This document shows, one piece after another, positions 42,813-50,553 of a stretch of 64,000 nucleotides of DNA. Below the pieces are notes generated by a model. The model ran no database searches. It saw only the letters and a list, made by a program, of their open reading frames with translations, and was not told the DNA's origin. How positions within the stretch are numbered: the first letter of the stretch is position 1; each line of letters starts with the position of its first letter. A program made the position numbers and the translations under genes. Source of the DNA: a bacterium BMS3Abin02 (GTDB lineage Bacteria; Actinomycetota; Acidimicrobiia; Spongiisociales; UBA4744); contig BDSU01000037.1 of NCBI GenBank assembly GCA_002897675.1, positions 66,399-130,398 of the forward strand, in the 5' to 3' direction.

Positions 42813-43469
42813 CTATCCGATCCGTCGCAGAATCGCCCGGAACCAGCTGGTGAACACGGGCAGATCCGACACGAGTCGGCATCCAACCTGCGCGTAGACG
42901 TCATCCACCACGACTGCATCCGCCGACTCGACAGCGAGCACATCAATCTGAAACACGAACGGTCGAGCTTCTCGCCCAATCCGATGCTCATGGTCCGAGA
43001 CGAGCTGGTTCGGGACCGGCCCCAACGCGCTGAGCGTATCGAACAGACGACGCTTACGATCCGACGGTCGGTTCCACCATCGAGAGAACCCGGGCCAGAC
43101 AGCCTGACAGGCAGGCCGCAAAGCCGCGAACTGTTCGAGCGAGTCGAATGCCGGCGGGTCGAACCGTCCCAGGACAGACAGACCGGAGCGACCAGCCGCC
43201 AACCCCGTCATCTGGTTCCACCACTCGGACCACTCTCGGGCCGCTCCCGTCAGATCCAACCCGAACTCGGTGACAGCGAGGCCGTCCTCGAGGAGACCGG
43301 CAGCCAGCTGTGACACCCCGGAGACCGACAGACCGAGAGATGCGCGGATCCCAAGCGCGAAGTTGAGGTCCTCTGGAATACCGACACGCAGTTCCCATGA
43401 TTGGTGGCCTGAGAAACGCAATGAAACCACACCCTCCCGCAGCCATTCTGGCTCTCCGAGATCGTCCAT
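42813..43469 (-). CDS. Hypothetical island cargo protein
   Basis: 218 residues, no signal or membrane helix. It is acidic and aromatic, rich in Trp (REWSEWWNQMTG, PGFSRWWNRPSDRKRR), with an N-terminal strand region (GVVSLRFSGHQSWELRVGIPE). No enzyme motif is recognised. Start ATG 43469 without a strong ribosome-binding site. It is flanked on the right by a sequence (43641-43703) that loosely resembles the attL flank, so it may have arrived as a separate segment. Confidence 0.6.
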   Translation of the reverse strand: MDDLGEPEWLREGVVSLRFSGHQSWELRVGIPEDLNFALGIRASLGLSVSGVSQLAAGLLEDGLAVTEFGLDLTGAAREWSEWWNQMTGLAAGRSGLSVLGRFDPPAFDSLEQFAALRPACQAVWPGFSRWWNRPSDRKRRLFDTLSALGPVPNQLVSDHEHRIGREARPFVFQIDVLAVESADAVVVDDVYAQVGCRLVSDLPVFTSWFRAILRRIG

Positions 43470-43742
43470 GCCTCAATCCTTCAGCGGGACTGTCACACCG
43501 GAACACAGTCGCAGGCACGGTCATCGCCACGAAGACAACCGGCCAAGTATGCGGACTCGGCTGCCAGGCAACTCAATTGGCTGCCACGCAGCGGAGCTGA
43601 GAGGGTCTGAACTCCCGACAAGCGGCTCACAGCCCGCAATCGGCGCTACCGGCCGACCAGGCCGGTTCAAGGGACTTGGGACCCGATTCGCCGATCTTGC
43701 CGCATGTCCCTTATCGCTCTCCCATCGAACCCCAAGTGTTCG

Positions 43743-44081
43743 TCACGACGCAATCTTGTCGCCGATGTGGATCGGGATGACGTGCTCCTCATCGTCACCC
43801 TCGAAGATCGCCAGTAGCTCGAGACGAGCTCCCAGGTGCTCGAGGTAGTTGCGCAGCGTGGAGAGCTTCACGTCTCCGGCTCGTTCGAGCTGTGAGATGG
43901 CGGACTGGCTGATTCCCAGCTCGGCCGCCAGCTCGGTTTGGGAACGATCAAGGGCACGGCGAAGCTCGTAGAGCCCTATCTCGGCCAGCGTGTCCTCCCG
44001 CAGCGCAGCCAAGCGCTCGGAGGCTCCTGGACGTGCCAGCACTTCTTCGTGAAGCCGACGGTAGTTCTTAGTGGAAGACAT
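43743..44081 (-). CDS. HigA-type XRE antitoxin (orphan)
   Basis: 112 residues. The helix-turn-helix (RSQTELAAELGISQSAISQLERAGDVKLSTLRNYLEHLG, about 46-84) is of the XRE/HigA type. The C-terminal part (ARLELLAIFEGDDEEHVIPIHIG) is the usual short domain. The start ATG follows AAGAGAGG, 15 bases after the broken toxin frame. It still has the shared promoter and operator-like palindrome upstream of the toxin remnant, so it may remain expressed and self-regulated without a toxin. Confidence 0.8.
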   Translation of the reverse strand: MSSTKNYRRLHEEVLARPGASERLAALREDTLAEIGLYELRRALDRSQTELAAELGISQSAISQLERAGDVKLSTLRNYLEHLGARLELLAIFEGDDEEHVIPIHIGDKIAS

Positions 44082-44096
44082 CAGTACCTCTCTTGT

Positions 44097-44213
44097 TCAG
44101 TGGGTCGTGCCATCGTCGAGCAGCATCACTCGATCGTCGAGGGCCTCCTACTGCTCGCCGGTGAGTCCTCGCCACCATTCTTCGAATTCGTCGGTGTACT
44201 CGACTTCCCACAC
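44097..44213 (-). pseudogene. HigB/RelE-like toxin remnant
   Basis: From GTG 44213: VWEVEYTDEFEEWWRGLTGEQ, then an in-frame TAG, then EALDDRVMLL and a short unrelated tail ending in TGA at 44097. Intact HigB toxins begin with this WEVEYTDEFEEWW-like segment and continue for about 100 residues, with EQQEALDDRV where the stop is here. The remnant therefore carries a CAG-to-TAG type nonsense change plus loss of the catalytic C-terminal part. Confidence 0.75.
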
Positions 44214-44220
44214 TAACATC

Positions 44221-44249
44221 ACTATAAGCGCTACCTTCTAGAATGTCTA
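44221..44249 (-). promoter_or_regulatory. Promoter of the higBA remnant operon
   Basis: Reading minus: -35 TAGACA (44244-44249), 17-bp spacer, -10 TATAGT (44221-44226). It lies 8 bases upstream of the toxin GTG, so the transcript would be nearly leaderless. Confidence 0.65.
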
Positions 44250-44250
44250 G
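44238..44250. promoter_or_regulatory. HigA operator-like palindrome
   Basis: CTAGA and TCTAG arms around a 3-base centre, overlapping the -35 element: a fitting place for antitoxin autorepression. Confidence 0.5.
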
Positions 44251-44350
44251 CTGATATCGGGCCGCCAACCGGACACATCCACAGGTCCCGGTGGTTCCCC
44301 GGGACTTGGCATGGCCCCCGGCCGTGGTGGGTGAATGTCGGGCTATCGGG

Positions 44351-45673
44351 TCACCACGGCCGTGATCGCGGACCGGTCGCCTCGGCTCGGATCTGCTCGA
44401 GCAAGGTCGCCTCTCCGAACCCGGTCAGCCGGGTGAGAGGCGACGTCCAGTCACCTTCACGGTCGACTCCGCCCAGGGCCGCCAGGGGCCGTCTGGTCAC
44501 CCACCACGTCGAAGCCACAGCCCTCGTGTCGGGAGGCTCGCCGTCGGTACGCCAGCCTACATTGCCGAGGATGGCGCTCGCCTGTGCTTCCAGTTCTCGG
44601 TCCCGCCGCTCGCCATCCAAGAGGAGCAGAGTGAAGACTTCGGCGACCGCTCGGGGCCACTCACCGTCGCTCAAACCGGCCGCCACCGCCCGCCACGCCG
44701 CCTCGAGGTCTTCTCGCATCCGTCGGCCCAACCGAGAAAGGTGCAAGTCCCTTCCCCTTCGTCGCACCGCTCCCAGCCTGCGCAGCAACCGGTGAAGCTC
44801 GTAGAGTTGCACGACCTCGATCTCGCTGTGAGGGGGCCGGTCGGTCCACCCCAGGTTCCAGTCAAAGCGGTCCCAAGCCTCTCGCACCATAGCGGTCGGC
44901 AGATAGCCGGCCTGGGTGAGTTGGGTCTTCTCCTCGACGCTGTCGAGGAACCAGGTGATCGGCTCCATCCGCTCGGCGACGTCGACCGGCACTGGTACCG
45001 GGTGCAGCAGCCGATTGACACAGTGGGAACGAAGGGCATGGAGGTTCGGGCTGCGCCCCTCGGCCCTGCGCAGCCAGTCGTCGAGCCGCTCGGTGAGGAT
45101 GACGCTGCGGTGGGTTTGACCGGGAAGGGTGCGATGGGGGGAATCCAGCACTCCGGCGGTGACCTCCATCGCTACCGTCTTCCACCCGGACGCTCCCGGG
45201 GTCAGCCGTCCCTCGGTCAGCGCTTCCTCCAGAGCCCCCTCCGCGGTGCCACGGGCGGCCGCCTCCTCGAAACCCATCACCTCTCCCCAGGCGAAGTCGT
45301 CGAGATGGGGCGGGTCGACACCGGACCGTCGGTATGCGACCTGGAACGCCTTGAATCCCTCTCGAGACGACCGGGCATAGGCCTCGAGAATCTTCGCGGT
45401 CTCGCTACTGCGGCACACCGCCGCATAGCGGGGCAGGTCGAGCCGGTCGAACAACTCGGCGGCGGCCTCGAGCGCCCGACTGTGCAGACCGGAGGGACCC
45501 GACCACTTCGTCGGCAGCTCATACCAGGCGAAGCGCAGTAGCCCGGCCAGGTCGATGACCTCGACACCCTCACCGGCGGTGAGCCACTCCACCACGGATT
45601 CCGCAGTGCGCGCAAGATCGGAATCAACCGCCTTCAGCTCCGCCAGCGCTTGCTGCAGTGAGTCGTCTTTCAT
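44351..45673 (-). CDS. Large hypothetical island protein
   Basis: 440 residues, cytoplasmic, strongly helical. It opens with a helical repeat-like region (LQQALAELKAVDSDLARTAESVVEWL). The central part (SVILTERLDDWLRRAEGRS ... LHALRSHCVNRLLHPVPV) is followed by a winged-helix-like stretch (VVQLYELHRLLRRLGAVRRRGRDLHLSRLGRRM, about 290-325) that could bind nucleic acid. No family is assigned. ATG 45673 was chosen over TTG 45685. The frame is intact while its neighbours are broken, which suggests it is still under selection. Confidence 0.65.
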   Translation of the reverse strand: MKDDSLQQALAELKAVDSDLARTAESVVEWLTAGEGVEVIDLAGLLRFAWYELPTKWSGPSGLHSRALEAAAELFDRLDLPRYAAVCRSSETAKILEAYARSSREGFKAFQVAYRRSGVDPPHLDDFAWGEVMGFEEAAARGTAEGALEEALTEGRLTPGASGWKTVAMEVTAGVLDSPHRTLPGQTHRSVILTERLDDWLRRAEGRSPNLHALRSHCVNRLLHPVPVPVDVAERMEPITWFLDSVEEKTQLTQAGYLPTAMVREAWDRFDWNLGWTDRPPHSEIEVVQLYELHRLLRRLGAVRRRGRDLHLSRLGRRMREDLEAAWRAVAAGLSDGEWPRAVAEVFTLLLLDGERRDRELEAQASAILGNVGWRTDGEPPDTRAVASTWWVTRRPLAALGGVDREGDWTSPLTRLTGFGEATLLEQIRAEATGPRSRPW

Positions 45674-45803
45674 GGGCCTCGGCAAGCCTACCGGAGGAGT
45701 TCAAGAGTTCTCCGTCCGGTCGAAGCAGCGCAAACGCTGGAAATGATGTCCGCGGCGGGTAGAAACCGTGGAAGACTTCCTCGGACCCATCGTGAGGTAG
45801 GCA

Positions 45804-46364
45804 GTGACCGAGTATCTCGAACCAGACGAACCAAGAGAGACAGCCCTACGCGCGACCATCGACGACCTCGCGGCGGCGGTGCTGCGGGGCGACACCAACG
45901 AAGAGGAACTCGTCGCTGCCATGGAAGCAGTGCGCCAGGTCCCGATCGACACAAGTCGAATGCTGAACGCACTTCATATTCCCGGCGACGCCGGTGAGCA
46001 CGAGGCCGCCCTCCGCGCCCTGTTGGAGCGTATCTCCGACGGCTGGGGACGGTGGATCCAGTGTGGACCGGGCTGGTACCCGATCCTCGCTCGACTGGAG
46101 GAACAGCTCCGGCAGATCGATCCCGAGTACCGGGTCCACCAGATCAAGGAGAAGTTCGGCACGCTCCGCTTCTACTGGGAAGGGCGTGACTACAACACCG
46201 GCGAGGCGACGGTGGTCGACGCCGAGGCCGAGTCGGCACGGACCTGCGAACTGTGTGGAAGCCCCGGCCACCTGAGGACCAGGAACTCGTGGCTACGGAC
46301 GCTCTGTGACGACTGTGCCCGCTCCGAGGGGTACGAGGACCTGTCCCGAGGCGAGGATGGGTGA
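45804..46364 (+). CDS. Hypothetical protein with C-terminal zinc ribbon
   Basis: 186 residues. A helical N-terminal third precedes a conserved-looking core (CGPGWYPILARLEEQLRQIDPEY, then IKEKFGTLRFYWEG, about 88-132), then a ribbon CELCGSPG ... LCDDCA (four Cys, about 150-173). The core is a pattern I associate with small bacterial proteins of unknown function, often near mobile elements; no family name is claimed. The GTG start follows GAGG. It is divergent from the 44351 gene and convergent with the SEC-C gene. Confidence 0.65.
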   Translation: MTEYLEPDEPRETALRATIDDLAAAVLRGDTNEEELVAAMEAVRQVPIDTSRMLNALHIPGDAGEHEAALRALLERISDGWGRWIQCGPGWYPILARLEEQLRQIDPEYRVHQIKEKFGTLRFYWEGRDYNTGEATVVDAEAESARTCELCGSPGHLRTRNSWLRTLCDDCARSEGYEDLSRGEDG

Positions 46365-46421
46365 CGGGGCGATCAGGACCCTGAGATACCGACGCCGCTC
46401 ATCCGTCGGAGTGGGACCTCC

Positions 46422-46919
46422 TCACCTCCCGTGGCAGTGCTTGTACTTGAGGCCTGATCCGCACGGGCACCGCTCATTCCGCCCGACCTTCGTACTAGCT
46501 TCCTTGGGACGAGCGACCAGCTTGGAAGCCAACTCGACTCGCCGCTCCCGAGCCTCGATCTCGGCCTCTGCAAGTCGCAGTCGCTTGGTCCACCTCCTGA
46601 GCCGCTCCTCGGCTGCGTCGAGACCACGCTCACGCGTCGCTATCTGTGCCTCCCGGGCTGCGAGCTGTTCTTCGGCTAGGCCCGCGAACACGAGAGTCTG
46701 ATCCCCGGTTGGCTCACCGAACGCGCCCATCAGCTCGTGCTCGATGAGCGCCACGATCGCTCGACCCATCGAGATCCCAGCTGCATCGCAGTAGCGCTTC
46801 CAGGTGAACCACTTCGCCGAGGTCACCGGCATTCTGACCATCCGAAACGTCTCGTCCTGGTTGAGTCCCGCGAGCAGCTTGCGGTCAATCCTCGCCAGGG
46901 TGCCACGGTCGAGATCCAT
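46422..46919 (-). CDS. Coiled-coil protein with C-terminal SEC-C zinc motif
   Basis: 165 residues. The N-terminal part ([19 protein letters not shown], then [26 protein letters not shown]) looks like a short DNA-binding or ribbon-helix-helix-like domain. The middle (about 80-140) is a charged coiled coil ([20 protein letters not shown]). The C-terminus, [20 protein letters not shown], is a SEC-C motif (C-x-C-x8-CH). GTG 46922 and ATG 46919 both lie behind GGAGG; ATG was chosen. A relic of a paralogue lies at 40728, outside the island. Confidence 0.75.
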   Translation of the reverse strand: MDLDRGTLARIDRKLLAGLNQDETFRMVRMPVTSAKWFTWKRYCDAAGISMGRAIVALIEHELMGAFGEPTGDQTLVFAGLAEEQLAAREAQIATRERGLDAAEERLRRWTKRLRLAEAEIEARERRVELASKLVARPKEASTKVGRNERCPCGSGLKYKHCHGR

Positions 46920-47074
46920 CACCGCCTCCGATGTCTACATGTAGGCATGGGCAACTATGTTGCATGTGCGTGTGGTGTTGAAAGATGACATGTGAGGGAC
47001 CCCCTCCGGCTCGTGCACACTGATGGTGTGCGGTAGGCCCCTCGAGGGGGCGGAGCTTTCGAAGGAGGCCCCTG

Positions 47075-47818
47075 ATGGTGATCCTAGGCGGTTTGGATGT
47101 GCATCGGGCTCAGATCACGTATGACTATTTGGATACGGTGACGTTGCGGGGTCGTAAGAAGCGGGCCAAGACGGATCGGGCCGATGCCCGTCACCTCCGC
47201 CAGTTGTTGGTCGATGAGCGGTTGCCGGAGTCGTGGATCGCCCCGTAACATGTGCTCGAGATCCGGATCAAGTTACGGGCCTATGTGGCACGGTCGGGCC
47301 CATCTTGATGGTGCCGACCTGTCTGCGGCGGGCGCCAATCGATCGAGGTGGCGTTACGGATCATCGACGCCCTCGGTGTCGAAGCCGACCAGCTACGAGC
47401 CGAACTCAGAGCGTTTGCCCGCCGCCAGCCGGGGTGCCGAGCCTTGGTCGATGAACTGTACGGGGTGGGTGAGCTCACCGCGGCGATCATCTGGGCCGAG
47501 ATGGGTGACACTCGCCGGTTCTCGTCGTCGAGTCAGGCGGTGCGTCACACCGGGATCGATATCACGGTGTGGTCTTCGGATGGGAAACGCTCCCGGGGGC
47601 GTCTCGCTCGGCAAGGACCCCCGGCGTTGCGGTGGGCGCTGTTCGAAGCCGCCCTATGCGCCTCCCGCACCAGCTCGCCGGATCATCGCTACTTCCTCGA
47701 CGTCAAAGAGCGTCTCGGGGCGAAGCGAGCGTATCTGTCGGTGGCCCGCAAGCTGGCCCGCCGGGTCCATCACATCCTACGCTCGCTCGGTGACGCCGCG
47801 TTCGAACAGGTCGCCTGA
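47075..47818 (+). pseudogene. IS110-family transposase, degenerate
   Basis: Starts at ATG 47075 (SD AAGGAGG) with VILGGLDVHRAQIT, the DEDD N-terminus. About 60 codons then appear deleted; KTDRADARHLRQLLVDERL follows, and a TAA at 47246 replaces an expected Glu codon (ESWIAP-stop-HVLEIR). The frame then shifts. From about 47345 the C-terminal transposase_20 domain (LVDELYGVGELTAAIIWAEMG, then RQGPPALRWALFEAA) is intact to 47818. An inactive IS copy. Confidence 0.85.
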
Positions 47819-48183
47819 CCGATACCTGTGACGCGCCCAGACCCACTACTTCATCTGATGTCGTGCAGCCAGCTCCAGGTAACCCGTGTCACCCCGGACG
47901 TTGGGCCGGTGGTCCTGGACAGATCGAGCGGCTGCACTCCTCGAGGCGGGATATACCCAATCCATCATCATGTCGCCGAACCCGACCGGTTCGAGCACCC
48001 AGATAAGGCAGGGCACCCGCGCGCCACACCATCGGGATCGAACCAAGGAGAAACCCGATGAGATGACCAACCACCGACGCGGACCTCAACCACCGATCCT
48101 TCGGTGTGTCAGCCACGCGCCAAGAACATCGACTTGCACCCGCAGGCCCCTCACAGATAAGGGTTGAATTGCATGATCGAGTC
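47819..48183. other. 365-bp stretch: IS110 right flank and leader
   Basis: No CDS recognised. The left part is the downstream flank of the IS110 relic, whose ends cannot be fixed because this family lacks clear inverted repeats. The right part is the leader of the excisionase-like gene. Confidence 0.5.
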
Positions 48184-48429
48184 ATGGACAACCTCGACCG
48201 GCTTCTGAGCGTGGGCGAACTCGCCGCATATCTCGACATTCCCGTCGCGACTCTCTACGCCTGGCGGTACCGAAGCCAAGGTCCACCCGGTTTTCGCGTC
48301 GGACGACACATCCGGTACCGCCGGAGCGACATCGAAGCATGGATCGACGAACAGCTGAAAGACTCGAGCGACGACGGAGGGTTGGTGTCACAGCCTCGAG
48401 GTAGGGTCGGATCTCGCAGAGATCGCTAG
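48184..48429 (+). CDS. Excisionase-like helix-turn-helix protein (AlpA/Xis type)
   Basis: 81 residues. LLSVGELAAYLDIPVATLYAWRYRSQGPPGFRVGRHIRYRRSDIEAWI (about 6-54) is the MerR-like winged helix of phage excisionases and AlpA regulators. It directs the integrase toward excision or regulates the element. Start ATG 48184; the upstream frame is open but has no similarity. It lies 62 bp before the integrase gene, the usual order in actinobacterial integrative elements. Confidence 0.8.
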   Translation: MDNLDRLLSVGELAAYLDIPVATLYAWRYRSQGPPGFRVGRHIRYRRSDIEAWIDEQLKDSSDDGGLVSQPRGRVGSRRDR

Positions 48430-48491
48430 AAGGAGGGGCTGATGGTCACCGTTGCCCGTAGAAACCAGTGCTACCGGCGGGGAGCGGTCTG

Positions 48492-49609
48492 ATGCGCGGC
48501 TCGATCCAGCATCGGCCTGACCGCCCGGCGCCTTGGCGGGCCCGCTACCGGGGACCCGACGGCCGTCAGCATTCGCGCAGCTTCGACCGCAAGATCGATG
48601 CCGAACGGTGGCTCCGTGCCGCCCTGGCGAAGGTCGACCGAGGAGAGTGGGTCGATCCCGAACACGGACACATCAGCTGGGCCGACTACTCCATCCAGCT
48701 CATGGCGGGACGAATCCACCTCGCCGCCCGCACCATCGAGACAGACCGGCGCTGCCACCACCGGGCGACACCGTGGATCGGTGATGTGCCACTGTCCCGG
48801 CTCACCCCAGAGCTGCTTCGTCACATGATGTCGGAGCTGACCGCCTCGGCTATGCCGCCGAGACGGTCGCCAAGACGATGCGCTGGGTTCGACTCACCCT
48901 CAACCAGGCGGTACGGGACCGGCGCATCCTCTCGTCACCCGCTCAAGGGTTGCGACTCCCCCAGCTTCGCCGCTCAGACATGCGCATCCTCGACGCAGCC
49001 GGGGTAGACGCACTCGCCGACGCCCTGCCGGAGCGCTACGGGTCGCTGGCGATCGTGGCTGCCTATACAGGGCTGCGTTGGGGTGAACCGGCGGGTCTGC
49101 GGGTCGCCGATGTGGATATGCTGCGTCGACGGCTCACCGTCCACACCTCCCTCATCGAAGCATCCGGCCAACCCCCGAAGCTGGGCACACCCAAATCGTC
49201 AGCCTCGGAACGGACCATCACCCTCCCCCAGATCGTCATCGAAACCCTCGCCTCCCATCTCGAACAGCACCCACCGGCCGACGGCATCATCTGGACCACA
49301 GAACAGGGTGCGTTCCTGCGACGAGGATCCTTCGGGAGGATCTGGCGACGAGCAGTCGCCGAATCGGTCGGTGCTCCGTGTCGGATCCACGACCTGCGCC
49401 ACACCCACGCTGCCTGGCTCATCGCCGCCGGAGAACACCCGAAGGCCATCCAAACCCGGCTCGGGCACTCCTCGATACAGGTCACCATCGACCGTTACGG
49501 GCACCTCATGGACGGACTCGACAACCAAACCGCCGACCGTCTCGACGCCATCGCCCAAACCGCCCGTGGCCCACACGTGGCCCAAACCCCACCCGCCATC
49601 GGGCTGTAG
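48492..49609 (+). pseudogene. Tyrosine integrase, broken by a -1 frameshift
   Basis: From ATG 48492 (SD GGGGAG) the N-terminal AP2-like and SAM-like domains (RYRGPDGRQHSRSFDRKIDAE ... WADYSIQLMAGRIHL) read in one frame to about 48848. The catalytic domain continues in another frame from GYAAETVAKTMRW to 49609. One missing base near 48848 would restore TASGYAAETV. Catalytic residues are present: Arg in TGLRWGE, HDLRHTH, LGHSS and Tyr in TIDRYGH. Either a real loss or a sequencing error. It directs insertion into the adjacent tRNA-Glu(TTC). Confidence 0.85.
49566..49584. repeat. Two GTGGCCCA direct repeats at 11-bp spacing
   Basis: GTGGCCCA at 49566 and 49577, inside the 3' end of the integrase gene and near attR. 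Same sequence, orientation and spacing as the triplet at 42632-42661. Confidence 0.55.
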
Positions 49610-49611
49610 AC

Positions 49612-49638
49612 AAACAGAAACCCCCGCCGAGCAGGGGT
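49612..49638 (-). terminator. Terminator of tRNA-Glu(TTC)
   Basis: Reading minus: ACCCC, an 8-9 base loop, GGGGT, then a T-rich run (TTTCTGTTT). It directly follows the tRNA 3' end. Confidence 0.7.
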
Positions 49639-49642
49639 CTCG

Positions 49643-49693
49643 CGTGGTAGCCCCGACCAGATTCGAACTGGCGTTACCGGCTTGAAAGGCCGG
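49643..49693. repeat. attR: 51-bp direct repeat within tRNA-Glu(TTC)
   Basis: Exact partner of 42466-42516. It covers the tRNA from the anticodon arm to the CCA end plus two bases. Confidence 0.9.
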
Positions 49694-49720
49694 CGTCCTA
49701 GGCCGCTGGACGACGGGGCC
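49645..49720 (-). tRNA. tRNA-Glu(TTC)
   Basis: 76 nt including CCA. The anticodon loop CTTTCAA gives anticodon TTC; acceptor GGCCCCG/CGGGGCT; T-loop TTCGAAT. It differs from the CTC isoacceptor at 34981 only at the anticodon and one other base. The island is inserted at its 3' half, which is kept intact by the element's own copy. Confidence 0.95.
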
Positions 49721-49800
49721 GCAACGACGCATGGATGATAGGCGACCGGAGGCGACCCGCCAGTCGGCGGGCCCGCCCGACCTTCGCGACCGTGAGAGGT

Positions 49801-50553
49801 TCAAAGCCGTCCCGCGTCGATGATCCTCTCGAGGAACTGCTGGGTCCTCGTCGCCTTCGGATCGGTGAAGATCTCCTCCGGCGGCGCCTGCTCCAAGATA
49901 CGGCCGCCGTCGAGGAAGCAGACCTGATCGGCGATCTCACGGGCGAAGCCCATCTCGTGCGTCGCGATGAGCATCGTCATGCCCGAAGCCTTCAGATCGC
50001 GGATCACGCCGAGGACCTCACCGACGAGTTCGGGGTCGAGCGCCGACGTCACCTCGTCGAAGAGCATGAGATCCGGCTGCATCGCCAGCGCCCGGACGAT
50101 GGCGGCACGCTGCTGCTGGCCACCGGAGAGGCGATCCGGATACTCCGATGCCTTGTCGGCAAGACCGAAACGTTCGAGCAGCGTCATCGCCACGTCCTCC
50201 GCCTCCTCGTCGCCCGCGTCGAGAGCCTTGCGAGGTCCGAGGGTGATGTTGCCGAGCACCGTCATGTGCGGGAAGAGATTGAATGACTGGAACACGATCC
50301 CGATGTGCCGTCGCACGTCGTTCGGATTCACTCCCCTCTTCGTCGTCACCTTGCCGTCGAGCAAGATCCTGCCTGCGTCGATCGGCTCGAGAAGATTCAC
50401 ACACTTGAGCAGGGTCGACTTGCCGGAACCCGAAGATCCGATCAGACAGAACACCTCGTGTTCGCCGACCTGAAGATCTATGTCGTCGAGAACGAGGAGG
50501 TCCCCGAACGACTTGCGGACCTTCTCGAGCATGAGTTTCGGCATCGCCGTCAT
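49801..50553 (-). CDS. Polar amino-acid ABC transporter ATPase (GlnQ-like)
   Basis: 250 residues. Walker A is GSSGSGKST, the Q-loop is IVFQSFNLFPHMTV, the signature LSGGQQQRAAIVRA, Walker B LMLFDEVTSALDPE and the H-loop ATHEMGF. The closeness to GlnQ/HisP is clear from these and from the length. The start ATG 50553 overlaps the permease stop (ATGA). With the permease at 50550 and the binding protein at 51441 it forms a complete importer operon. Confidence 0.92.
   Translation of the reverse strand: MTAMPKLMLEKVRKSFGDLLVLDDIDLQVGEHEVFCLIGSSGSGKSTLLKCVNLLEPIDAGRILLDGKVTTKRGVNPNDVRRHIGIVFQSFNLFPHMTVLGNITLGPRKALDAGDEEAEDVAMTLLERFGLADKASEYPDRLSGGQQQRAAIVRALAMQPDLMLFDEVTSALDPELVGEVLGVIRDLKASGMTMLIATHEMGFAREIADQVCFLDGGRILEQAPPEEIFTDPKATRTQQFLERIIDAGRL

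Larger units (their letters stand above)
42466..49693. mobile_element. Genomic island integrated in tRNA-Glu(TTC)
   Basis: 7.2-kb element bounded by an exact 51-bp direct repeat (42466-42516 and 49643-49693) equal to the 3' part of tRNA-Glu(TTC). The integrase sits next to the reconstituted tRNA and an excisionase-like gene precedes it. The displaced host copy of the tRNA end, with its terminator, lies at the far side. Cargo: genes at 42813, 43743, 44351, 45804 and 46422, plus a degenerate IS110. Integrase, toxin and transposase are all disrupted, so it is probably immobile now. Confidence 0.85.

Noticed and set aside
42400-42897. A plus-strand frame crossing attL
   Set aside because: It translates the tRNA fragment and has no start signal or family similarity.
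48840-48860. Programmed frameshifting in the integrase
   Set aside because: No slippery heptamer or downstream stem is evident; a single-base loss explains the shift more simply.
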